A stretch of 64,000 nt of DNA from Phytohabitans sp037414955 (GCA_037414955.1 JBBEWH010000021.1:124001-188000); one strand, 5' to 3'. Counted from the first letter of the stretch, positions 50,709 to 60,066 are shown. Notes: generated by a model not told the origin, from the letters alone. Translations and numbers: made by a program.

Positions 50709-51542
50709 GTGTACGACGTGGTGTTGCTCACCTTCGGTGCCGGCTGCGGCTCTCCTCGGGTGCCCGTGCTGTCCTGCGCCGACGCGCTCACCGCCGCGGG
50801 CGCGACGGTCGAAACGATCACCGCCGAGTCCGACGTGGAGATCGATTCCGCGCTCGACGGGCGCCGCCTGATCGTCGCTACGGCCGCCGACGGCCAGTTA
50901 CGCGCCGTCGTGCGCCGGCTCGTCCGGCGGCACGCCCCAGCACCCAGCAAGCGCCCTGCCGAGCTACCGATCAACCGGACAATTCCCGACCTGCCGCCCA
51001 TCGGCGTGTTGCCGCTCGACTCGGGCGGCGACGACCTGGCCGCCCGGCTCGGCCTGCCCCGAGCCCCCGCCGACGTGGCGGCCGCGGTGCTCGGCGACCG
51101 GATCCGCCGCTTCGACCTGCTCCGCAACGACGGCGGCTCGGTGACGCTCGACGGCGCGCTGCTCGGCGGCGGCACGCCGGCCGGCTGGCGGGGGCGGGTG
51201 GAGGTCGACGACGCCATACTGAGCGACGGCACCGACCCGATCCTGGTCTGCGCGGTGGGCAACGCCGCCGGCTACAGCCACGTCGACGGCCTGCCGCTGT
51301 TGACCGCACCGGACCCGGCCGACGGCGTGGTCGAGGTCGCGGTGGCGGTCCCGGTGGTCACGCGCCGCCTGCTGCGCCAACCACGGATACGCGTGGAGGT
51401 GCGCCGGGCGCGCGGCCGCGCGGTGGCCATCACCCCCCGCGAGCAGGAGATCGGGTACGTCGACGACGGTGTCCAAGCCACGTTGACGCGCAAGCGTTCC
51501 TGGTGGATCGAGCCGGGCGCCTGGGCGGTGTACGTCCGTTGA
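50709..51542 (+). CDS. Diacylglycerol kinase-like protein with altered catalytic loop
   Basis: About 277 residues. VYDVVLLTFGAGCGSPRVPV and LDSGGDDLAARLGLPRAPADVAAAVLGDRIRRFDLL match the DAGK/NAD-kinase fold where lipid kinases read GTGND-x-A-R-x-L-G. The essential GGDGT loop reads TAADGQ, and GTGND reads SGGDD, so ATP binding is questionable. Genes of this type sit beside purA in several actinomycetes. Start GTG at 50709, nine bases after AGGGGG; a GTG 17 codons upstream is an alternative. A very strong hairpin follows the stop. Confidence 0.7.
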   Translation: MYDVVLLTFGAGCGSPRVPVLSCADALTAAGATVETITAESDVEIDSALDGRRLIVATAADGQLRAVVRRLVRRHAPAPSKRPAELPINRTIPDLPPIGVLPLDSGGDDLAARLGLPRAPADVAAAVLGDRIRRFDLLRNDGGSVTLDGALLGGGTPAGWRGRVEVDDAILSDGTDPILVCAVGNAAGYSHVDGLPLLTAPDPADGVVEVAVAVPVVTRRLLRQPRIRVEVRRARGRAVAITPREQEIGYVDDGVQATLTRKRSWWIEPGAWAVYVR

Positions 51543-51553
51543 CCCTCGGCCGT

Positions 51554-51614
51554 GCTCAGCGGTACCACACGCACCTCATGGGCGCCCGATAGCGTGCGTA
51601 CGGTACCGCTGAGC
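51554..51614. terminator. Long inverted repeat after the DAG-kinase-like gene
   Basis: Outer arms GCTCAGCGGTACC and GGTACCGCTGAGC are perfect 13-mers; inner ACGCAC and GTGCGT extend the stem after an AC/AC mismatch, with a ~19-base loop. It starts 11 bases after the stop codon and is unrelated in sequence to the dispersed families. It probably ends transcription or blocks exonucleases. Confidence 0.72.
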
Positions 51615-51771
51615 GTCGATCTTGTGTCGCTATGCACCTTGCCGCCTGACAGTAGCGTTGTCGCCGGGTTGTTCCCGGGTGCTGGTGGTGAACCGGTAGG
51701 TCCCAGCTCGGCCGGACAGGGAACAGCGAAGCTGGAAGACAGTCACTAGGATTCTCCCAACGGAGGTATCG

Positions 51772-54234
51772 GTGGAAGAGGATCACGGGCGGGCGGCGCG
51801 CCAGAAGCCCGTCGGGCCCAACCGTGGCGTCAAGCCGCTGTGGCCGACCGACGACTACGTGCCCGACGAGGATCCCGCCCCGCCGGCCGAGTCGCCTGCT
51901 CCGCCGCCCGCGCCAGCACCGCTTTCGGCTTGGCCTCCCCCGCCTGCCCCCGCGCCCCTGCCACCACAGGCCGCCGCACCCCTGCCACCTCCGCAGCCCG
52001 CCCCCGCCCTGCCGCCACAGGCCGCGTCCCTCCCGCAGGCTGCAGCGCCGGCGCCGCGGATCGCGGAGTTTCCGCCGCTTCCACCGCCCGCCGATTGGGC
52101 GGAGGGCGGCGACAAGCTGCCGCCCGGCGTGTGGCCGCTGACCGGGAGCAGCGACTCGGGTGAGCCACTCACGCCGATCCACGCCGGCCAGCCGATCATC
52201 ACCACGCCACCGGCCGGCATCCCCGTGTCGGGACCGCTGGGTGGCGTCGCGCACGTCCCGAATTCGCCAGCCTCCGGACCACCATCGTCCGCGCCGCCCG
52301 CCTACGGTTCACCCACCTCCGCGCCACCGTCATCGGCACCGCCTGTCTACGGGCCACCGTCATCCGCACCGCCCGCCCACGGTTCGCCCATCTCAGCGCC
52401 CCCATCGTCCGGGCCGCCCGCTTATGGCCCGCCCACCTCCGGGCCGCCCGCGTATGGGCCGCCTTCGTCCCCGCAGCCGGTGTCACCGGCTGCGCCGTCG
52501 TCGGCTCTCGCTCCGCCGTTCTCGGCGCCGCCGTCATCGGGGCCACCCTTCACCCCGCCCCCGGTTTCCGGGCCGCCCGCGTCCTACGCGCCGCCGGCCA
52601 CCGCCGGGTCCTCCGGCCCGGCCCTGTCCGCGCCGTACGACCCGCCGCCGTCCTCCGGCCCACCGGCGTCCTACACGTCCCCGGCCACCGGCGGGCCGTT
52701 CGCCCCGGCCTCGTCCGCGCCGTACGACCCGTCGCCATCCTCCGGAGCGCCTAGGTCCTACGCTGTGGCGCCCTCGTCCGGGCCGCCCGCGCCGGCGACC
52801 AGCGCGCCGCCGACGCCGTTCACACCGCCGACGCCGCCGGACGCTGGATCCGGTCCGGCCCCGTTCCAGCCGCCCCAGCCGGCCCCGCCACCGGCGTCCT
52901 ACCCGGCGCCACCATCCCACGACCCGGCGCATCAGGGACCGACACATCAAGGGCCGGCGCACCAGGGGCCGGCATACCAGGGGCCGGCACACCAAGCCGC
53001 GCCGCTCTACGGACCGCCCCCGCTCGCGGAGCCACCCACCCCGACGAACGGCGGGCATCGAGGGCTGCAACCGCCGGCGGATCCGTGGGCCAGCGCGGCG
53101 CCGCTCACGCAGTCGCCCATGTCGCCGTGGGCATCGCCGCCGACCGTCCAGCACCAGCCGCCCGCGGCTCCGCCGGTCCACGCGCCACCGGGCCCGACAG
53201 GCCTGGTACCCCTGCCTCCGCCGCCGCCCGGGGCACCACCGGTGGCTGGGCCGCCCGCCCCGGCGTACCCGGCTCCGGAACGGTCGTGGACCGGGGAGGC
53301 CGCGACGCCGACGGCGGAGGAGTTCGCGCGGCGCCGCGCGGCCCGTCCGGCCGATCCGGTGGCCCGCACCGGCGTGCGGGCCGCGGTCAACAAAACCACG
53401 CTCGGCCTCGTGAAGCTGGCTCCGGGCCAGCAGGAGATCGAGTTCCGGCAGGACATCGAGCGGGTACGGCGCAACTTCGGTGGCCTGCGCCAGGTGACCG
53501 TGGTCAACCCGAAGGGCGGCGCCGGCAAGACCGTCGCGGTGCTGCTGCTGGCGATGACGTTCGGGCAGAAGCGCGGCGGATACGTGCTGGCCTGGGACAA
53601 CAACGAGACCCAGGGCACCCTCGGCATGCGCGCGCAGCAGGACTTCCACAGCCGTACCGTCCGGGACATGCTTCGCGACCTGGGCAACTTCCAGGGCGCC
53701 CGGGGGCGGGTCGGCGACCTGTCGCAGTATGTGCGGGCGCAGGGCGAGGGCATGTTCGACGTGCTGGCGTCCGACGAGTCCGCCACGGCCGGCGAGATGC
53801 TGACCGCGCACGCGTTCGGCGAGATCCGCGAGGTGGTCAGCCGCTTCTACAAGCTGATCGTGGTGGACACCGGCAACAACGTGCGGGCGCAGAACTGGCA
53901 GGCCGCGATCGACGCCACCGACCAGTTGGTGGTGACGATGTCGGCCCGTAACGACTCGGCGGAGACCGCGGCCCGGATGCTCGACCACCTGGAGCAGACC
54001 GGCCGCACCCGGCTGGTGCGGCAGGCGGTCACGGTGGTGTCGATGCCGCCGCGCGCCAAGGACATCGACCTGCCACCGATCCAGGGACACTTCGCCGCGC
54101 GCACCCGGGCGGTGCTGGTGGCGCCGTACGACCGGCTCATCGACACCGGCGAGCCGATCCGGTACGGGGAGCTGTCCCCCGCCACCCTGGACGCCTGGTT
54201 GAAGGTCGCCGCGACGGTCTCCGAGGGCCTCTAA
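51772..54234 (+). CDS. ParA/MinD-like ATPase with a ~500-residue proline-rich N-terminal region
   Basis: 820 residues. Residues ~25-520 are low complexity, almost entirely Pro, Ala, Ser and Gly with repeats of PPSSAPPAYG/PPSSGPPAYG type and an HQGPAHQGPA run. The C-terminal ~260 residues form a deviant Walker A ATPase: VVNPKGGAGKTVAVLLL (Lys near 586), DNNETQGTLGMRAQ, and LIVVDTGNNVRAQNW as Walker B. The overall plan resembles EspI-type and polar ParA-like ATPases of actinobacteria. No parB or ESX genes are adjacent. A spatial organiser or secretion-linked role is possible. Start GTG at 51772, six bases after GGAGG. Confidence 0.85.
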   Translation: MEEDHGRAARQKPVGPNRGVKPLWPTDDYVPDEDPAPPAESPAPPPAPAPLSAWPPPPAPAPLPPQAAAPLPPPQPAPALPPQAASLPQAAAPAPRIAEFPPLPPPADWAEGGDKLPPGVWPLTGSSDSGEPLTPIHAGQPIITTPPAGIPVSGPLGGVAHVPNSPASGPPSSAPPAYGSPTSAPPSSAPPVYGPPSSAPPAHGSPISAPPSSGPPAYGPPTSGPPAYGPPSSPQPVSPAAPSSALAPPFSAPPSSGPPFTPPPVSGPPASYAPPATAGSSGPALSAPYDPPPSSGPPASYTSPATGGPFAPASSAPYDPSPSSGAPRSYAVAPSSGPPAPATSAPPTPFTPPTPPDAGSGPAPFQPPQPAPPPASYPAPPSHDPAHQGPTHQGPAHQGPAYQGPAHQAAPLYGPPPLAEPPTPTNGGHRGLQPPADPWASAAPLTQSPMSPWASPPTVQHQPPAAPPVHAPPGPTGLVPLPPPPPGAPPVAGPPAPAYPAPERSWTGEAATPTAEEFARRRAARPADPVARTGVRAAVNKTTLGLVKLAPGQQEIEFRQDIERVRRNFGGLRQVTVVNPKGGAGKTVAVLLLAMTFGQKRGGYVLAWDNNETQGTLGMRAQQDFHSRTVRDMLRDLGNFQGARGRVGDLSQYVRAQGEGMFDVLASDESATAGEMLTAHAFGEIREVVSRFYKLIVVDTGNNVRAQNWQAAIDATDQLVVTMSARNDSAETAARMLDHLEQTGRTRLVRQAVTVVSMPPRAKDIDLPPIQGHFAARTRAVLVAPYDRLIDTGEPIRYGELSPATLDAWLKVAATVSEGL

Positions 54235-54239
54235 ACTCC

Positions 54240-54295
54240 CATGATCAAGGCGTCCCCCACGTCGTCATAGCGACATGAGGGACGCCTTGATCATG
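54240..54295. repeat. Palindromic repeat, family 1, copy 20
   Basis: 56 bp between convergent ParA-like and DUF3151 genes, 5 bases from each stop. The arms differ at TCCCCCACG / CATGAGGGA. Confidence 0.95.
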
Positions 54296-54300
54296 GGAAG

Positions 54301-54729
54301 TCAGGCGTTGGACAGCGCGTCGCCGGCGGCCGGGTCGCAGTCCCGCAGGAACTGGGCGCACCGGGCCGCCTCGTCCGCTTCGCCGATCTCGTCGGCGGCC
54401 CGGGCGAGGGCGTGCAGGCAGCGCAGGAACCCGCGGTTCGGCACGTGCGACCACGGCACCGGGCCGTGCCCCTTCCAACCGCTGCGGCGCAGCTGGTCGA
54501 GGCCGCGGTGGTAGCCGGTGCGGGCATAGGCGTACGCGGTGACCGGCCGGCCGGCGGCGAGCGCCCGGCTCGCGAGGGCGGCCCAGGCGGCGCTGAAGGT
54601 GGGGAAGTGGGCCGCGACCGTCTCGTACGACTCGTCCGTGCCCACCCGCTCCGCGTCGGCCAGGGCGACCGCCGCCTTGTCGTCACCGGGCAACAGCGTG
54701 GCGGGCGGTTCGGGCATCAGGTTCTGCAT
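54301..54729 (-). CDS. DUF3151 protein
   Basis: 142 residues: MQNLMPEPPATLLPGDD, ESYETVAAHFPTFSAAWAALA, AYAYARTGYHRGLDQLRRSGWKGHGPVPWSH, FLRCLHALARAADEIGE. This is the actinobacterial DUF3151 family, all-helical and of unknown function, usually encoded close to fructose-bisphosphate aldolase as it is here (2.2 kb away). ATG at 54729 taken; an ATG four codons upstream is also in frame. Confidence 0.85.
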   Translation of the reverse strand: MQNLMPEPPATLLPGDDKAAVALADAERVGTDESYETVAAHFPTFSAAWAALASRALAAGRPVTAYAYARTGYHRGLDQLRRSGWKGHGPVPWSHVPNRGFLRCLHALARAADEIGEADEAARCAQFLRDCDPAAGDALSNA

Positions 54730-54741
54730 GGGCACATTCAA

Positions 54742-54924
54742 CCCCTAACCACCTGCGTACTGTGGCTGAACGGCTGAGGGATTCGTCACGCGAGCGGACG
54801 GTGTGCTGCAGGTCAAGAGGGACTACAAATAGAAGTCCGGAGCCTCCCCAGGACCCGGTAACGGGAGCCCGGTGGCAGCAGTGCCACCGGGCTCTCTCTC
54901 GTCCCGGCTTGAGATGATGGTGGT
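54742..54924. other. Divergent intergenic region with tandem hairpins, possible leader or small RNA
   Basis: 183 bases. CCCG GTAA CGGG (54854-54865) is a GNRA-capped stem, followed at once by GAGCCCGGTGGCA GCAG TGCCACCGGGCTC (54865-54894), a perfect 13-bp stem, then TCTCTCTCGTC. The second looks like an intrinsic terminator on the plus strand, 30 bases before the LOG gene. It may be a leader attenuator for LOG or the end of a small RNA starting near 54770. No known RNA family recognised. Confidence 0.55.
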
Positions 54925-56109
54925 GTGCCGTCCCCGCCGCCCGCCGATGTCCTCGAGCCACACGACACCACCCCGGACGAGATCGAGTCCCGCGCGGAGC
55001 TGGAGTCGCACCTTCCCCACGGCAGCCTCGCGGGCCTGACCGTGCAGGGCGTGTGCCTCGACGACCCGCCGGTGCCCGACCTGTCCCGGGTGGATGTCAC
55101 CGACACCCTGTTCATCGGGTGCGTCTTCGCCTCGGCCGAGGTGGAGGCCGACCTGGTGCGGCGCGGTGCGCACGTGGTGCCACCCTTCCGGACCCTGCCC
55201 TACCCGACCCATCCGGCATACCTCTACACGCCCGAGGAGTTGGCGGCCGGGTTCGAGACGGCAGGCTTCACGGGCATGTACGACACGGTCGTCTACGACC
55301 ACTTCCGGGACCACGGTGGTGCGCTGCCGGACGTGCGGGAGGCGCTCGCTCAGCGGCTGCACGACCACGGCATCGACAACGCGCTCGCCGACGTCACGCG
55401 GCACTGGCTGGCCCGGCACGGTCCCGGCTCGGTGGTCGGCGTGATGGGCGGCCACGCGGTGCCACGCGGCACCTCGGCGTACCGGTTGGCGGCCACCATC
55501 GGCTGGGAGCTGGCGCGCGCCGACCGGCTCGTGGTGACCGGCGGCGGGCCCGGGATCATGGAGGCGGCCAACCTGGGCGCCTACCTGGCCACCGGTACCC
55601 CCGAAGATCTCGCGGCCGCGATCGACGCGCTCGCCGCGGCACCCGACTTCACCGACCACGACGCGTACACGGCGGCGGCGCTGCGGGTGCGGGCCCGGTT
55701 CGCGCCGGCCGGTGCGGTGTCCTGGCCGCGCCGCGGCGGCCTGTCCATCCCCACCTGGCTGTACGGGCACGAGCCGGCCAACCTGTTCGCGGCGCGGATC
55801 GCGAAGATGTTCTCGAACGCGGCCCGTGAGGAGATGCTCCTGCGGCTGTCGCGCGGCGGGATCGTGTTCGCGCCGGGCATGGCGGGCACCGTGCAGGAGG
55901 TGTTCCAAGCCGCCACCATGGCGTTCTACGCCACCGCCGGCCCGTCGGGCCCGTTCGTCTTCCTCGACCGGGCCTTCTGGACCGAAACGTTGCCGGTCGA
56001 GACGCTGCTGGGACCGCTACTCATGGCTTCGCCGTCCGGCAACCTGTCAAGATCCATTCACGTCACCGACGACGTCCACGAGGCCGTCCACGTCCTCACG
56101 GCAAGGTGA
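54925..56109 (+). CDS. LOG family (lysine-decarboxylase-like) protein
   Basis: 394 residues, longer than the ~190-residue cytokinin LOG enzymes. The Rossmann core has GVMGGHAVPRG, VTGGGPGIMEAANLGAYLA, and FAPGMAGTVQEVFQAA, which replaces PGGxGTxxE. Such long LOGs belong to the nucleoside-5'-monophosphate nucleosidase-like branch. The N-terminal ~150 residues contain PFRTLPYPTHPAYLYTPEELA. Hydrolysis of a nucleotide to base and ribose-5-phosphate is likely; the true substrate is uncertain. Start GTG at 54925. Confidence 0.85.
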   Translation: MPSPPPADVLEPHDTTPDEIESRAELESHLPHGSLAGLTVQGVCLDDPPVPDLSRVDVTDTLFIGCVFASAEVEADLVRRGAHVVPPFRTLPYPTHPAYLYTPEELAAGFETAGFTGMYDTVVYDHFRDHGGALPDVREALAQRLHDHGIDNALADVTRHWLARHGPGSVVGVMGGHAVPRGTSAYRLAATIGWELARADRLVVTGGGPGIMEAANLGAYLATGTPEDLAAAIDALAAAPDFTDHDAYTAAALRVRARFAPAGAVSWPRRGGLSIPTWLYGHEPANLFAARIAKMFSNAAREEMLLRLSRGGIVFAPGMAGTVQEVFQAATMAFYATAGPSGPFVFLDRAFWTETLPVETLLGPLLMASPSGNLSRSIHVTDDVHEAVHVLTAR

Positions 56110-56217
56110 TCTGGTCCGCGAGTGGGACCTCCGCGTGCGGACCTCCGCGTGCCCTGCCGGCGTGGGCGACGGCATTTAGGTAGGATCGTCCGATCTGATG
56201 CGCTCTGGAGGTCGGTC

Positions 56218-56736
56218 GTGCTCGGCATCGAGGGGTACGAGCCGCAGTGGTGCCACAGCGCCAAGACGCTCGCGGCCAACCACCGCTCCCGGTTCGCCCG
56301 GATCGTCGGACGCTCCCTCGACGGCGCCTGGCTGATGTGGGACCTGGACCGCCGCCGCTGGTTCGCCGACGGCCCGGTGATCCTCGGCTTCGGCGACGTC
56401 AACGTAGAGGTCACCCACCGCAAGTTCGACGAGTGCGCCATCACCTGGAACCAGGTGGACATGTCCATGCCGCTCGACTGGCCGGGTCTGGCCCTCGACT
56501 GGCGCTCCGACGCGCACCCGGCATTCCACGGCGTCCAGGGTCGGCGGCTGCGCGAGGTCAACGTGATCGAGCGGACCATGCCGTCGCACTGGCGCCCACA
56601 CATACTGCACGCGGTGGAGTTCCTCTTCGACGGCGCGCGGCTGGCGATCTACAACGCGCTCGACGAGAACGGCCTCACCGACGCCACCGATATCGACCTC
56701 CCCGTCGGCTTCTGGGCTCGCATCCCGATCGCGTAG
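56218..56736 (+). CDS. Conserved hypothetical protein
   Basis: 172 residues starting VLGIEGYEPQWCHSAKTLAANHRSRF. Trp-rich beta protein with no signal peptide or membrane segment: SLDGAWLMWDLDRRRWFADGPVI, VLEVTHRKFDECAI-like strands, DWPGLALDWRSD. I recognise no domain. Start GTG with GGAGG eight bases upstream is favoured over upstream in-frame codons. It stands alone; its stop TAG is followed within three bases by a left end of a family 1 repeat. Confidence 0.65.
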   Translation: MLGIEGYEPQWCHSAKTLAANHRSRFARIVGRSLDGAWLMWDLDRRRWFADGPVILGFGDVNVEVTHRKFDECAITWNQVDMSMPLDWPGLALDWRSDAHPAFHGVQGRRLREVNVIERTMPSHWRPHILHAVEFLFDGARLAIYNALDENGLTDATDIDLPVGFWARIPIA

Positions 56737-56738
56737 CT

Positions 56739-56906
56739 CATGATCAGCCCGTCGCCGCGCGGGCGCCGCACCGACCGGTCTACGCGCCGATCAAGGAAAC
56801 CCATGCCGATCAAGGGCTAAAGCACCCGGAACAGAGATCAAACCACGTGCCCAAGCCCTTGATCGGCGGGGTGGTCCTTGATCGGCGGGGGTGGTCCTTG
56901 ATCATG
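56739..56906. repeat. Composite: family 1 ends flanking a family 2 element and tandem repeats
   Basis: It begins CATGATCAG (family 1 left end) just after a stop codon and ends CCTTGATCATG (family 1 right end, 56896-56906) eight bases before the convergent fba stop. Between these lie a family 2 copy and a ~20-bp near-tandem unit of CCTTGATCGGCGGGG type. This suggests an insertion into, or expansion inside, an original family 1 copy. Confidence 0.72.
56805..56867. repeat. Palindromic repeat, family 2, copy C
   Basis: 63 bp, the same length as copy B, with perfect 14-bp outer arms GCCGATCAAGGGCT and AGCCCTTGATCGGC. On the opposite strand its inner part reads GCACGTGGTTTGATCTCT, matching copy A. 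Confidence 0.9.
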
Positions 56907-56914
56907 AAAGAGGG

Positions 56915-57940
<1,026 letters not shown>

Positions 57941-58048
57941 GTCGAACGCTCCTTGCTGTGCGGTTGAGTGCGCCGGACCGCGCTGTCCTCCAGCCGCAGT
58001 ATCCCGCAGCTCGTCGGCCGGGACGCGACCGCCCCACACCCGCCGAAG

Positions 58049-58438
58049 CTACTCGGACTTGCCTTCCCAGCGGTCCGGAACGACGAGGCTGATGAGCCAG
58101 CTGACCACCGCCATCACGAGCGCGCCCCAGAAGGCCGGCCAGAACCCGTCGATCGCGAAGGGCAGGCCGATGCCGCCCGCGATCCAGTCGGTCAGCAGGA
58201 ACAGCAACGCGTTGACCACCAGGGCGAAGAGCCCCAGGGTCAGCAGGTAGAAGACGCAGCCGACCACGTGGATGATGGGCTTGAGCACGGCGTTCACGAC
58301 ACCGAAGATGACCGCTACTAAGATCAGGGTCAGCACGTCGCGCGCGGTCGAGTTGCCGGTCACCTCGATGCCCGACACTACGAGCGTGGTTATCCACAGC
58401 GCGATAGCGTTGATCACCAGCCGGATCAGGAGTCCCAC
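58049..58438 (-). CDS. Phage-holin-4/YvlD-type small membrane protein
   Basis: 129 residues, four transmembrane helices: LLIRLVINAIALWITTLVVSGI, DVLTLILVAVIFGVVNAVLKPIIHVVG, YLLTLGLFALVVNALLFLLTDWI, and AFWGALVMAVVSWLISLVV. The NAVLKPI and TLGLF-x-x-V-N-A motifs define the widespread family (COG1950), found outside phages and of unknown function. GTG at 58438 taken as start. Downstream of fba's promoter side, single gene. Confidence 0.85.
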   Translation of the reverse strand: MGLLIRLVINAIALWITTLVVSGIEVTGNSTARDVLTLILVAVIFGVVNAVLKPIIHVVGCVFYLLTLGLFALVVNALLFLLTDWIAGGIGLPFAIDGFWPAFWGALVMAVVSWLISLVVPDRWEGKSE

Positions 58439-58524
58439 CCTTACATCGTGACACCGCAGTACCAGTTGAGCCCGGGTTTCCCGCAGCAAGCCCGGGGGCA
58501 CAGCCCCAGCGGAAGGAGGCCACG

Positions 58525-58734
58525 ATGACCGAGCCCGATGAGGAGTTCGCTCCCGGCGACCACCTCACGCCGGAGGAGCGCGACCTCGAGGCGCCGGCCG
58601 CCGACGCGGTCGAGCAAGCCACCACGGCGCGCCCGGCCGACGAGGAGCCGGAGGCGCACCGTGGCTTCGAGGTGAACGACTGGGACGCGCTCGAACAGGC
58701 CCGCGTGGTCGACCTCGACGACGATTACCGGTAG
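58525..58734 (+). CDS. Small acidic protein
   Basis: 69 residues starting MTEPDEEFAPGDHLTPEERDLEAP, about a third Asp/Glu, ending GFEVNDWDALEQARVVDLDDDYR. It is predicted disordered. A strong GGAAGGAGG lies eight bases before the ATG. Similar short acidic proteins with NEWD/NDWDALEQARVV ends are common in actinomycetes; function unknown. The dedA gene follows by 36 bases and may be co-transcribed. Confidence 0.8.
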   Translation: MTEPDEEFAPGDHLTPEERDLEAPAADAVEQATTARPADEEPEAHRGFEVNDWDALEQARVVDLDDDYR

Positions 58735-58770
58735 CGGCCCCCTGTCACCCAGCGCACCCCGGTACCCTTT

Positions 58771-59511
58771 GTGCCCGTGGATACCGCCGAGAAGGCCCGT
58801 GCGCTCTCCGAGCAGCTGACCGTCAACCCGCTCGATCCGAAGGAGCTGTTGCAGACCTTCGGTCTGATTGGCGTCTGGGCGATCCTGTTCGCCGAGACTG
58901 GCCTCCTCGTCGGGTTCTTCTTCCCCGGCGACTCGCTGCTCTTCCTGGCGGGCGTCGCGGCCTCACCGGTGGCCGACGCGATGTTCGGCGACGGCACGAA
59001 GCTGTCGCTCGCCGGTCTGCTGATCGGCGCGCCGCTGTGCGCGATCGCTGGCGCGCAGCTCGGCCACTTCCTGGGCGCGCGCTACGGCCGCCGCATGTTC
59101 GACCGCCCCAACTCCCGGCTCTTCAAGGCGGAGTATGTGGAGAAGGCGGAGTATTACTTCACGAAGTTCGGGCCGGCCAAGGCGGTCGTGCTGGCGCGGT
59201 TCATCCCGATCGTCCGCACGTTCCTGAACCCGGTCGCCGGCGTGCTCGGCATGCCCGCGAAGACGTTCTTCCTGTGGAATGTGGTCGGCGCGATCCTCTG
59301 GACCGACGGCATCCTGCTCGTCGGTTACCTGCTCGCCGACAGCATCTACGAGGCGGTCGGCGACCACATCGACCGTTACATCCTTCCGGTGGTGGCGCTG
59401 ATCGTGCTCGTCTCGGTGCTGCCGATCTTCATCGAGATCATTCGCGACCGGCGGGCCAAGCGGCGCGCGGCACAGACCATGGAGGAGGTCGGCGCCCACA
59501 AGGCGCCGTAA
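58771..59511 (+). CDS. DedA family membrane protein
   Basis: 246 residues with the DedA/SNARE-associated domain: FAETGLLVGFFFPGDSLLFLAG, GAQLGHFLGARYGRRMFDRP, FGPAKAVVLARFIPIVRTFLNPVAGVLGMP, and VVGAILWTDGILLVGYLLA. E...FxPGD and RFxPxxRT are the conserved re-entrant-loop motifs. The family includes UptA-like undecaprenyl-phosphate flippases. A basic C-terminal tail follows the last helix. Start GTG at 58771 or 58777; TACCCT just upstream fits a -10 box and a near-leaderless message. Confidence 0.92.
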   Translation: MPVDTAEKARALSEQLTVNPLDPKELLQTFGLIGVWAILFAETGLLVGFFFPGDSLLFLAGVAASPVADAMFGDGTKLSLAGLLIGAPLCAIAGAQLGHFLGARYGRRMFDRPNSRLFKAEYVEKAEYYFTKFGPAKAVVLARFIPIVRTFLNPVAGVLGMPAKTFFLWNVVGAILWTDGILLVGYLLADSIYEAVGDHIDRYILPVVALIVLVSVLPIFIEIIRDRRAKRRAAQTMEEVGAHKAP

Positions 59512-59522
59512 CCGACGCCAAG

Positions 59523-59579
59523 CACGATCAAGGCGTCCTTCTTGTCGCTCTCCACGGCAAGAAGGACGCCTTGGTCATG
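59523..59579. repeat. Palindromic repeat, family 1, copy 21 (variant)
   Basis: 57 bp with a compensated change, CCTTCTTG pairing with CAAGAAGG, and a large unpaired centre TCGCTCTCCACGG. It lies 12 bases after the dedA stop. The ends are CACGATCA and TGGTCATG, one change from canonical on each side. Confidence 0.88.
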
Positions 59580-59724
59580 AATAGGGCACGTAGACATAGC
59601 GACGCGGCGAAGTGGCGCCGCCACGCAGCCTTCATCAACGCCGGAGCCGCGCACCCACAAGCGCGACACCAGCTACGGATACCGCCCGGTGTCGCCGAAG
59701 CGGCACCGGACGATTCCGGTGAAC

Positions 59725-60066
59725 TCAGCGAGCCTTCTTGGTGGCTCGCTTACGCGGCGGAGTGAGCAGATCCGCGATCGTAGCGATCGCGCTCGGCACC
59801 AACCGGTAGTAAGCCCACACACCGCGCTTCTCCCGCTCCAGCAAGCCGGCCTCGGTGAGGATACGCAGGTGGTGGCTTACGGTCGGCTGGGAGAGGCCGA
59901 GCGGCGCCGTCAGGTCGCAGACGCAGGCCTCACCCTCCGGCGCCGACTGGATCAGGCTCAAGAGCCGGAGTCGGGCCGGATCGGCGAGTGCTTTGAGGAC
60001 CCCAGCGAGGCGCTCAGCATCAGCGCGCTCGATCGGCTCGCCGCCAAGCGGCGAGATCTGAGGCAT
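59725..60066 (-). CDS. ArsR-family metalloregulator
   Basis: 113 residues. ADAERLAGVLKALADPARLRLLSLI then EACVCDLTAPLGLSQPTVSHHLRILTEAGLL: a winged-helix with the alpha3 CVC metal site typical of ArsR/SmtB sensors, and a basic tail KRATKKAR. It should derepress a target when As(III), Cd or a similar metal binds. No efflux or reductase gene is adjacent, so the target may be its own promoter or a distant gene. ATG at 60066 taken; an ATG 12 codons upstream is in frame. Confidence 0.92.
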   Translation of the reverse strand: MPQISPLGGEPIERADAERLAGVLKALADPARLRLLSLIQSAPEGEACVCDLTAPLGLSQPTVSHHLRILTEAGLLEREKRGVWAYYRLVPSAIATIADLLTPPRKRATKKAR

